Source of the DNA: Corbicula japonica | Lineage: Eukaryota > Mollusca > Bivalvia > Venerida > Cyrenidae | Direction: 5' to 3' | DNA: 64,000 bases | Assembly: GCA_038501625.1 (NCBI GenBank) | Contig: JAZAYU010000196.1 | Coordinates: 806,001 to 870,000, forward strand | In this document: in pieces, positions 13,501 through 22,320 of the stretch | Position numbering within the stretch: the stretch's first letter is position 1 | Layout: each line of letters opens with the position of its first letter | The notes under the pieces: model-generated | Seen by the model: only the letters and a program-made list of their open reading frames with translations | Databases searched by the model: none | Told to the model about the DNA's origin: nothing | Position numbers and translations under genes: made by a program

Positions 13501-15307
13501 TAAGAATATTACTAGCGATCACACATCCGGCAATCCGACATCAACTTAAATTTAAATGTATCGATTAAGCAATTATGCTGGTTAGTTTATTTATTATTTA
13601 AGTTAAATTTAATCGCATTAACACCAAACAGAAGTATTAATGCGGCAGGTTTTGAAGTAGTTTTTATCAGTAACTTAGTTCTCTCATGGCAACCCAAGTT
13701 CTTCTATTTGCTCTACCATAATTGTTTCTGTCTGTTATCTCCACTGGCTCCAGAAACGTGTTACCTGTTAGAACATTTCTCAAAGAAATGTGTCTTTGGA
13801 CAGTTCACTCCAACCCTTGAAATGGCGTCATATAATTGAACCAAATACTTTACCCATAATGTATTTAACGGGAAAACGATAATTATATTGTCGAAATAAG
13901 TACGAAAATTATAAGTATGCTATGAAAAAGTAAAAAAAAAAAATAGTTTGTCTCAAATATGTTAAAAATAAACTGTCAACATTTTAAAAGAAGTCCCCTT
14001 TTTTGACGTACCCTATTTTATGTTTGAAGACTGAGCAGATGAAATTGTAAGTGAAAGAAACGAAAATTCATGTAAAAACGGGGCTGTTTCATTTCGGCAA
14101 GACAGGTGGCTTACGTGATCCTATGAGTTTAAGTGAGCCGAAATACATGGTCGTTTAAACAATCTCTGACGTGTCACCGGTGCTGTTGCATAATTCCCGC
14201 AAATGAAGATGATTCAGTTTTTCAGCCATGACATCATTGTTAACAAAGTTATAAGCTGTAAGCTGTAAGATCGGTTGTTTTGTTTTTGCTAACAATGATT
14301 ACCTTGCATCTTATTCTGATGAATAATGATATCTCGCTCATCACTTACCGGTTGAGGCCCCGCTGGTTTCTCCTGATACACCGATCCAGGCCTTTCTTTT
14401 AGTGTTATTAGAGCATAATAATATCTCGCTCATCACTTACCGGTCGAGGCCCCGCTGGTTTCTCCTGATACACCGATCCAGGCCTTTCTTTTAGTGGTAT
14501 TAGAGAATAATAATATCTCGCTCATCACTTACCGGTCGAGGCCCCGCTGGTTTCTCCTGATACACCGATCCAGGCCTTTCTTTTAGTGGTATTAGAGAAT
14601 AATTATATCTCGCTCATCACTTACCGGTCGAGGCCCCGCTGGTTTCTCCTGATACACCGTTCCAGGCCTTTCTTTTAGTGTTATTAGAGCATAATAATAT
14701 CTCGCTCATCACTTACCGGTCGAGGCCCCGCTGGTTTCTCCTGATACACCGATCCAGGCCTTTCTTTTAGTGTTATTAGAGCATAATAATATCTCGCTCA
14801 TCACTTACCGGTCGAGGCCCCGCTGGTTTCTCCTGATACACCGATCCAGGCCTTTCTTTTAGTGTTATTAGAGCATAATAATATCTCGCTCATCACTTAC
14901 CGGTCGAGGCCCCGCTGGTTTCTCCTGATACACCGATCCAGGCCTTTCTTTTAGTGTTATTAGAGCATAATAATATCTCGCTCATCACTTACCGGTCGAG
15001 GCCCCGCTGGTTTCTCCTGATACACCGATCCAGGCCTTTCTTTTAGTGGTATTATAGAACTTTCTCGTTCTTCGTTTAGTTCACAAATAGTTGCTTTGAA
15101 GTTGAATGAAAGGCATCTTAGTCTTCCCTGGCACTCTTTTCGGCAGTCATCTAAACTAAGTCCAAACAGAATACGGAAAGGACTGAAATCCAAAGCCTTT
15201 CCAAAGTGAAGGGAATATGGTGTTGAAAACTCTTGTGCAAATACTAAGATAATTGTTAAAAATATAACACCAAAATAATACATAAGCGCTACCATATTTA
15301 TCATCAT
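4405..15307 (-). CDS. Gene A: secreted/membrane PAN-EGF-CCP-Thr-rich protein (4 exons)
   Basis: I rebuilt this gene from four minus-strand exons: 15307-14993 (signal peptide + PAN), 10200-10122 (EGF-like), 7381-7202 (CCP/sushi) and 4535-4405 (Thr-rich, ends at TAA). Every junction has AG/GT borders. The phases fit (0, then 1, then 1) and the total is 705 nt, 235 codons including the stop. PAN, EGF and CCP are extracellular modules that bind proteins or sugars, so the product probably works outside the cell. Gene B at 53-63 kb on the plus strand has the same exon order and phases, which strongly supports the model. No membrane anchor or cytosolic tail is visible. The last exon may not be the true end, because gene B continues into a further domain. 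The function is unknown. Confidence 0.72.
5004..7047. mobile_element. Possible ~2-kb TIR element
   Basis: CACTGTATATAAACCGATTG at about 5005 and its inverse ending at about 7044 head arms of roughly 80 bp that remain similar (CCGGATATAG, TTGT-ACAA). No transposase frame or target duplication was recognised. The interior has no supported gene. Confidence 0.55.
7202..7381 (-). CDS. Gene A exon 3: CCP/sushi domain
   Basis: This 180-nt symmetric exon (phase 1-1) follows TTATTTAG and ends at CACAG|GTTAAA. It encodes one complement-control (sushi) module: first Cys in ECEPFPLPLNG, second in LRTGCKRGYVS, third in TSTCLPDGTW and fourth in PFYC, with the usual Gly-x-Trp near the end. CCP modules mediate protein binding in complement and adhesion proteins. 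Confidence 0.82.
7675..7990 (-). repeat. 350-bp dispersed repeat, diverged minus copy
   Basis: Recognised by GTGCACCCTATAACCTG and TTTTGCCACTGACCGTCCC. Confidence 0.65.
8620..10050. repeat. Dispersed ~770-bp repeat, copy 1
   Basis: Matches 19375-20525 outside inserted segments (for example ATCATCATTCAATACATCCA and GGATCGAACCAGCTATCCCT). It is interrupted by the MITE at 8756-9421. A tRNA-like segment (9815-9880, minus) has a B-box GGTTCGATCCC. Gene A's EGF exon begins just beyond it. Confidence 0.8.
8756..9421. mobile_element. TA-target MITE, copy 1 (with nested insertion)
   Basis: Ends ACTCAACAAAAATAAAAAGT and the inverse of ACTGAACAAAAATA. It is homologous to 37817-38380. The region 9258-9385 is extra relative to that copy and is a fragment of the dispersed 350-bp repeat. 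Confidence 0.82.
10122..10200 (-). CDS. Gene A exon 2: small EGF-like module
   Basis: This 79-nt exon is too short to show up as an open frame. It follows TTTCAG at 10201 and ends at AAG|GTAACA. It is read in phase 0 at the start and leaves phase 1. The 26 codons carry five Cys with spacing KCGTNFCGIKEVC and GLC, a MEGF-type EGF pattern. Size, phases and Cys layout match gene B's exon at 56815-56884. Confidence 0.7.
10262..10480 (+). repeat. 350-bp dispersed repeat, partial copy
   Basis: Starts ATGCATATCAGGATTGGCCA, then GTCAGTGGCAAAACAATTGG; truncated. Confidence 0.7.
11110..11440 (-). repeat. 350-bp dispersed repeat, minus copy
   Basis: Inverted copy with TGCAACATTGTCAAATAATG, GCCAATGACCGTTCC and the end GTGGCCTTCCCTGAAG. 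Confidence 0.75.
11462..11882 (-). repeat. 350-bp dispersed repeat, second minus copy
   Basis: A fuller inverted copy in tandem with the previous one, ending GTTGCGATTCCTGATATG. Confidence 0.78.
12148..12420 (+). repeat. 350-bp dispersed repeat, plus copy
   Basis: Starts CATATGCATATCAGGAATTG, facing the minus copies and forming an imperfect inverted pair with 11462-11882. Confidence 0.75.
12421..14322. other. Gene A intron, no recognised element
   Basis: Intron between the EGF exon and exon 1. AT-rich; nothing beyond short low-complexity tracts was recognised. Confidence 0.5.
14323..15056 (-). repeat. Eight-copy 92-bp tandem array carrying gene A's splice donor
   Basis: Eight units start (at the motif TCACTTACCGG) at 14341, 14433, 14525, 14617, 14709, 14801, 14893 and 14985, exactly 92 bp apart and nearly identical. 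On the minus strand each unit holds about 47 nt of exon-1 coding end, a GTAAGT donor and about 45 nt of intron. Only the copy at 14985 is joined to the intact PAN exon. Because 92 is not a multiple of 3 and an in-frame TAA follows the first donor, read-through into later copies would end translation. Confidence 0.92.
14993..15307 (-). CDS. Gene A exon 1: signal peptide + PAN/Apple domain
   Basis: The 105-codon exon opens with two Met codons (15307 and 15298 region also has Met) followed by a hydrophobic run, YYFGVIFLTIILVFA, which looks like a cleavable signal peptide. A PAN/Apple-like core follows, with paired Cys in DDCRKEC and single Cys in RCLSF and ICELN. The tail is Pro/Glu-rich (ERPGSVYQEKPAGPRP). 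The exon ends in phase 0 at a consensus donor (CCG|GTAAGT) at 14992/14993. This donor and the last part of the exon form the first unit of the 92-bp array that continues downstream. Confidence 0.75.
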
Positions 15308-15819
15308 AAATTGTAAGTTGTTTAAAACAAAGTTTCATTCATATTATATGTATATATTTGCACTGGCACTTGTTAACTATTAATTTTGTAAACACTGCTT
15401 TCTTGAAATGTTGTGATCGTTTACTGATAAATTCCGTGTCCCATCTCTAAGCCTTGTTCAATAAATATAATGATCTGACTGAGGTTAAATGGTATTTTAT
15501 TTCGATGCAAACGAAAACCAATAAATTATTTATGTAGGTTTCAAGAACGGCGGTGATGTTGTTTACTAGAAAGCTATTAATCTCCCATAAGATTCGGTAT
15601 CCCCGAGATGGAACAGGGCGATGGATCGCTGCGATAAATTTAACAATTAAAGTGTTTCAATATTTCAATATAATTTAAGAATGAGAATTAGGATAAGACG
15701 GTCAGCTTTCCAACAACAATCATCATATTCAATTTACCGAATTGCTTGCATTGTGTACAGTTTGACGGAACTAAAAAGTATCGACTTGCAAATAATTCAG
15801 TATTCTTATTGGTATATTT

Positions 15820-16620
15820 ACACTTCAATTTCATCCTCTACGATAAAGTCTTTTTCACCTAACGAATCATAATTCCTGATGGTATACAGTGTGAAGTATT
15901 ACTTACGTCAACGAGAAACACACGTTTGCCACGAGTTGCTGCTTTACAATACAACTAGCTTCATAAGTTTTATATGTTTGTTGCAAAAAGGTGTGCCGTC
16001 ATTAATTTTGTCGTCAACGTAGCTGTTCCAACAGCCATTAAAACATAATATCATGAATTCTTCTAAAAAATTGTATTAATGTGAGTATTTATGAGTTTAA
16101 TATGAGTATTTATGAGTTTAATATAAGGGTTGAATCTATGTTTGATGGTTTTCATTTGGATTTGAAAACATTGTTACAGTATTGTTTAAAGTACGCGTGA
16201 AGCCCTTCACACACATTTAAAAGCCCAACTGTTTTCCATACCCATATGAAAACCATCAAATTCAATCAGATTAGAACATGCCAATATAATTATCAATATT
16301 TACACTTCAACTTCGTCCTCTACGATGAAGTCTTATTCATTTAGGGATTATAATTTCCAATGGTAAACAGTGTGACGTAATAATTTAACAGGCGTGGCTA
16401 TAGTAGAACCGTTTACAATTTATTGGACTTTACACAATGTTTTGACGTGTTGCGTCGCCGTGCACGCACGTTTTGCCACGAGTTGCTGCGAAAAAGCGTG
16501 CCGTCATTCACTTTGTCGTCAACCTAGCTGTTCCAACAGCCATCCGAAAAAGCCGTAATATCACAAAGTATTCTAGTTATTTCTGTATTAATGCGATTTT
16601 TAATGAGTGTAAATATATGG
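15820..16620. repeat. Diverged direct duplication around the MITEs
   Basis: 15820-16090 and 16305-16600 share blocks such as GCCACGAGTTGCTGC and CTAGCTGTTCCAACAGCCAT. A segment of the same family is inverted at about 400-560. Confidence 0.75.
16127..16275. mobile_element. Palindromic MITE of a second family, copy 1
   Basis: Inverted arms GATGGTTTTCATTTGG and ATACCCATATGAAAACCATC around a core AAGTACGCGTGAAGCCCTTC. Confidence 0.78.
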
Positions 16621-16769
16621 ATTGAATCGATATTCGATGATTTCCATTTGGGTATGAAAAACAGTTGGATTGTTTAAAGTACGCGTGAAGCCCTTCGGGC
16701 TTCACACACTTTAAACAACCAAACTGTTTTCCATACCCAAATGGAGATCATCGAATATCGATTCAATCC
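16619..16769. mobile_element. Palindromic MITE of a second family, copy 2
   Basis: A near-perfect hairpin (GGATTGAATCGATATTCGAT and its inverse) with the GAAGCCCTTCGGGCTTC centre intact. About 490 bp from copy 1. Confidence 0.85.
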
Positions 16770-17149
16770 TTAATAAGAATTACTTGTAAATAAACTGAAC
16801 AATGTTGATTAACAGTGACAAAGGTTTTATTTTCTCTAAACCTTTTTTATTATTGAAACCGGTGTCGTGTGTTTTAACCCTTGATGTGGAACTCATATGT
16901 TGACACAGAGAACGCCTAAAACTTATATAATTATATAATTATAGCTCCACAACGTTAGATTTAAGTAATATACCAAAATAGACTATGCTGGTGGTGCTAC
17001 TGGTATCTCAGTTACGTTAGAAAACACTCCAATGTTCCGTGATATGTATGATGTATTGTAAGAAATTTAAAGAATTGCTGTCCACATGTATATGAAATAT
17101 TCTTACCAGTGTATAACTGTTGATCGACAAACTGGTTGCTTAAGGATTG

Positions 17150-17780
17150 GGCTACTCTTTAATGAACGGCATAGGATTTAAAAATCGACTAGCGCTTAAA
17201 TGGAAGAGCTATCGGATTAAAGGATGGACTAACGCTGTAATGGATAAGCTTTCGGACTAAAGGATTGACTAGCGTTTTTATAGAAATGCTAGTGGATTAA
17301 AGGATGGACTAACGCTGTAATGGATAAGCTTTCGGACTAAAGGATTGACTAGCGTTTTTATAGATATGCTAGTGGATTAAAGTATGGACTAACGCTGTAA
17401 TGGATAAGCTTTCGGACTAAAGGATTGACTAGCGTTTTTATAGATTTGCTAGTGGATTAAAGAATGGACTAACGCTTAATTGGATATGGTAGTGGATTGA
17501 AGGATGACTGGTGCAATAACGGATAAGCAATTGGATTAAATGATTGATTTGCGCTTTAATGGATTAGCTAGCGGATTAAAGAATTGACAAGTGCTTAATT
17601 GGATAAGCTAGTGGATTACATGATAGACTAGTGCTATAATGGATAACCTAGCGTGTTAAAGGATAGCCAAGAGCTTAAATAGCTAGCTAGCGAAATAAAA
17701 GATGGAAACGCGCTTTAATTAACGGGTGGCGGATTGAAAGATAGACTAGCGCTTTAATTGTTTGCTAAAGGATATAGGAT
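17150..17780. repeat. 40-bp satellite with an 80-bp higher-order unit
   Basis: Diverged 40-bp units (GGATTAAAGGATTGACTAGC...TAATGGATAAGCT). A two-unit 80-bp block is nearly identical at 17221, 17301, 17381 and 17461, showing recent amplification within an older array. Confidence 0.88.
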
Positions 17781-18249
17781 GATAATCGTAAAAAGTTTTT
17801 ACGCAATTAAGCACTTGTCAATTCTTTAATCCGCTTAGAAATAAACAAACGATACACAGTTAATGCCAATCTCCATACAGAGTTGTCGTTCCTTGCAGTC
17901 TGTTAAAGCGAGTTAAGGAGCGACAACTCTGGATAGAGATTGAGTTAATGCATTAGAAAATAATGGTTACCTATAATATCTTACAGGCGTTTTGCCTTCC
18001 CCTAGAAATTTGGTTCTTGATAAGGTTTTGGCTCATAAAATTTACCCTTTATTTATATTTAATATAAAACTAATGCGTAACATTTGCAGATGAACAATTG
18101 TTGAACATCGATTAATTCGAACATCTCATGGGCTTTACGGAAGAGTGAGTGTTATAGTTGTAAATATTTGATGTCTAACTTGTTTACTAAGCTTTACAAT
18201 AAAACCCTGTGATGGAAAGTTAATGACGTTTTGGACAAATAACTTCGAA

Positions 18250-18640
18250 GTAACGAAGTCAATTAAATGTGTGGTATTTCACTGTTTTCAAACAGTGGAA
18301 TATCATTTTTATCTTCACTGCTTTTTACCCAAACGCAGATAACCTTCCGGATGAGAACGTTTAGAAAACGGGCTCATATTTGGATATATGCCGTCATGAC
18401 AACAAGTCATAAACAAGTGTTTTGGTACCATTTCTTACATTTTTTTTCTGTCAAATTCACACAAAATGTACACTGAAATCATAAAATAAAAGAAAATGTA
18501 TTTTTACCAATGAAAGAGAGAATTTCACTCGAGAACTCCAGAATATGGTATATTCGCCACTCGTTTAAATACGTATTCCGCAGCTCACTCGGTGAAATAT
18601 ATTTCTATCTTACACTAGTAAAAACAAATATCCTCTTTAT
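18250..18640. repeat. Dispersed ~390-bp repeat, copy 1
   Basis: Homologous to 58035-58430 (CGTTTAGAAAACGGGCTCA; GTCATAAACAAG; CAGCTCACTCGGTGAAATAT). The ends carry weak inverted GGTGAAATA words, suggesting a MITE. Confidence 0.75.
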
Positions 18641-19374
18641 ATTAACATATCATACGACTCCATTTATACCGAGAAAAGAATACAGAAATCAAGTGTTTAA
18701 ACTCCAAAGTGACTCATGTCGTCAACGTACTTTTTTTTATATTTTCCGTAACAACTAAAAGACATGCCCTTTTGATCCCTGTCATCGTGTTCTTGCTTAT
18801 TTGACTCCGGGGGCTATGGTCTCAGATTTATTATTGAGAACACGCTTTTTTGCTTTACACTACAACTAGCTTCATAAGTTTTATATGTTTGTGTGCTTTT
18901 GCATGTAACATAAACCATGTTCTCTTTTCCTCTAAACATATTGGCTGGGTTAGGAGGCTTGTTTTCTTAGGGTTTGGCAATTCCAGATAAGAATGTTTCA
19001 CTTTTTCTCACGGATACATCAGAAAAGGTAATTTTATTGCAAACACTATATAATTGTTGACGACAAACAAAACGTGTATCTTATTTAAATTCAACATTTA
19101 TGGATATGTACTTTTATTAAAAAAACATACTTTCGTTGTCTACATCAACGGTAAAGTCGATTAAATTCAAATATGGATTATAGAATAAAGCGTATCCTTT
19201 TGTACATATCAGTAGTAGTTTGTTTGTTTAATTTGGTCATATGTATATTATTATTATTATTAAAATAAACTTGCACTCCATGAATTATAATTTAGTATTG
19301 ATGAATTTAAATTAGCCAAACGCTACAATTTTGCATTGCCCTACCATTTAGCAATTATATGGTTTTCTTCTGCA

Positions 19375-20525
19375 GTCCAGTCGCTATTCTACGTATAAGC
19401 AGCGGACCAAGCCGTTTATTCGTAAAATCTCGTTTTGGTTGTTGATACCGACGAAAATCGCAAGTGTTGTTATATTATCGTAAAATGCTGGTGTTGTGAT
19501 ATGAACATATGTCAATGTCAAAAAATAAAACTTAAAGAGACGTCTTCGATTTAGTAATTTATATTGCTATATTACAAGTCATCATCATTCAATACATTCA
19601 AATATATGCACACTTTCATTCACATTTTGTTTTTAAATAGAAAATAGTTTTCAAATTACATAAAATAATGCATAACATATATGTTCAATTATATAATTAT
19701 TTTTCAGAGTTTAACAATTACACGATTCACTGTATTGCTCAGAATGGCGATACCGATTTACTTAATTAAAAATACTGAGAATCACTGTTGAAAAAAGGGT
19801 TAAGCTGAATGGAATAACAGAAGAAGAAGTAGTTAATTTAGTTGGAGTAAGTGGATCGAACCAGCTATCCCTGTACTCAGAGGCAGACGCGCTTACCATT
19901 AAGCTGTATGCTGTATGTCAAGCGTTACAATTGTTTCCGATATTTAGATTGTTATCAGTAAAATTAACCCGTTACCGATGTCATGCAGTGATTGTAACGT
20001 ATATCAGGGCTATCCGATCAGCCTTTTTGGGGGTTGTCCCGGTTAGCTCAATCGGTTGCGTAGCAGGAATTGCAGGGCTAGGCGCTGTCGCCGTAACAGT
20101 GCCGGTTCGCTCCCAGCTAGAGGCACTATCATTTGAAATTCACAGTAGACAGTTTGTGCAATGTGGCCGCCGTAAACAGTCTCCCCTTACATATCGTCAG
20201 TACTGTTATCAGTAAAATTAACCCGTTACCGATGTCATGCAGTGATTGTTACGTTTATCAGGGCTAACCGATCAACCTTTTTTGGGAGTTGTCCTGGTTA
20301 GCTCAATCGGTTGCGTCGCAGGAATTGCAGGGCTAGGCACTGTCGCCGTGACGGTGCGGGTTCGCTCACAGCTAAAGGCACTATCATTTTTTATACATCT
20401 CTAAACTGTTGACAGCATATCGACTCAGAACTACTTGAGTCGATAATTGCTCAACAATACGAAAACGGATATCGCTGGCAGAGGTGTGAAAATCACCTGC
20501 CTGTCCGAAATTCGCTAAATCGCAT
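19375..20525. repeat. Dispersed ~770-bp repeat, copy 2
   Basis: Paralogue of 8620-10050 without the MITE but with a SINE dimer inserted at about 19944-20390. The same minus-strand tRNA-like segment is at 19855-19915. Confidence 0.8.
19944..20390 (+). mobile_element. tRNA-derived SINE dimer inserted in a repeat
   Basis: Same family as 2387-2706, with two heads (20040-20120 and 20295-20385). Its boundaries are set by comparison with the uninterrupted copy near 9900. Confidence 0.85.
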
Positions 20526-21192
20526 GTTTATTACACTGTTAATAAGCTTAAAGGACTGTCATAATTTTTCGTTTAATTGTATTTTTCGTTTTATCGCATT
20601 TCGTTCGATCGCATCTACAGTTAGTTGTCTGGTTCCGGTGGATGTTTCATATTTTGTACAGAAAATCTTATATACGATCGATCTAGTAAAGATGTTTTAT
20701 ATATATATAAGTAGGAAAATATCTCCTTTCTAAAAGAGAATTTTCGTTTTTCACGTTTCATTCAAAAATCTTCTGCAAACTGTTGACTTATCGCTGTTGT
20801 CATTTAGCTAGTTCCGACGAGCATTTGTCACTTCCGGTGGAAAATGAGTCATAGGTAAAAGATCATAGCTAGGGGCGTCAAATGGGACTTTTTCATTGTT
20901 TCAGCTGCAACACCTTGTCAAGTCATATTTTGAACTTTTTCTTGTGAGGTAAAATACCAAGAGGTCATCATCTGCATTAAATATCATAATGAATAGCTTA
21001 GAATTAATGTACACCACTCGGTAATTAAAGGCTACCATAACTTCAAAATCAAGCCTCTAATTGATGTTTTCTTGGATGTTTACCAATGTGCATGATGTAA
21101 ATGCTTTTTTTGTGCCGATTCCAGCATTAAAAGAACTGCCTACAGATCTACACAATGTTACAATCGACTCGGCTCGCTTTCTTACGGTTGCC

Positions 21193-21955
21193 CTGGTCCG
21201 GAAGGATTTGCTAGTTCTAGTGCATTCCGAATATTACTCGCGTATTTCTTGTTGCCGGCGAAAGGTTTGTTGACAATTATTTAAGTCAAACATCGATTTA
21301 TTTTTGCTTTAATTTTTAGAAACATTGATAAACAATAAATTAATGAAATCAAAATCAAAACATTCCAGGTATGGTAATTTTGCATGAGCGAGTCGTGTTG
21401 GAAAATTTTGATATATTTTCTGATCAAACGTATTGAAAAAGAATTATAATTGTTTCCTCTTTAATTTTTATAATGAAAAACTTATTTGCAAGAAGCTCCT
21501 TCATTTGGGGCCTCGTGAAGAAAAATCATGCATAAATGTGAATGATCCACCGGAACTGGTCAAAGGGGGTCACCCTTCTTGCATAGCAAATATTGTACAA
21601 ATTAACAATTTCAACCAGCCAATATTTGTATTAATACAATCTTTAATGATTGTACATTTAAAGTTGATTCAGCTTTTGCAACATAATTGACGTTTGGAAT
21701 GTAGGTCACTCGAGCATTTATAAAACATGGTTTTCCAACACGGCTCGCTCATGCAAAATTACCATACCGGGCACGTTTTGAATTTCAATTTCATAAACTT
21801 AATGTTGATCAATTTTTCTGAAAATCACTACAAATATAAATCGATGTTTGACTAAAATAATTATCAATATACATTTCGCCGCCAACAGGTGCCAACCCGA
21901 AATACGTGAGTAAAATTAGAAATCCCCCGGAACTTACAAATCCTCCGAAACCGGG
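21193..21955. mobile_element. Long fold-back element
   Basis: Arms at about 21193-21410 and 21733-21955 are inverted and roughly 75-90% alike (TTTTGCATGAGCGAG / CTCGCTCATGCAAAA; GTCAAACATCGATTTA and inverse). A 320-bp unpaired centre has no recognisable gene. Confidence 0.8.
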
Positions 21956-22245
21956 CAAACAACTGTATTTTATGTTGAATAAAGAAGGAATACAGATAGG
22001 ACCAGCCGCTTCGTTCGTAGTATACCTTCATTTCGTAAAGTCGCGATTCGTAGTATCGCTAATGGGCTGTTCATATTTCAACTCATCAGTTTTCAATATT
22101 AAGCGCTATACAGTATATAAAAAACTTTTTTTTTAATTGCAGAAACATACATGTATAGATGTATAAATGATTAAAAGTTTTATAGCAAAAAACAACAGCA
22201 TTAATTATTAATTTTAGTGATGATATACAGTGTATAAGGATCCTG

Positions 22246-22320
22246 CTAAACAACATCGGATATTGTCTTTTTGATATTCTTAAACTGGTGCATACTGTTT
22301 TCCTGACTTTCCCCGTCTAA
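22246..22320 (-). CDS. M6PR-like exon 7: end of cytosolic tail
   Basis: This terminal exon follows TTTATATAG at 22321 in phase 0, encodes 24 residues rich in Asp/Glu/Gln/Lys, and ends with TAG at 22248-22246. The exon 6/7 junction builds a PDLLDGE dileucine beside acidic residues, a possible adaptor-binding sorting signal. Without homologues the terminal exon is the least certain part of the gene. Confidence 0.65.
   Translation of the reverse strand, partial: LDGESQENSMHQFKNIKKTISDVV

Noticed and set aside
14341..15056. 92-bp repeats as a possible repeated protein domain
   Set aside because: 92 is not a multiple of three and a stop follows the first copy, so it cannot be translated as a repeat protein.
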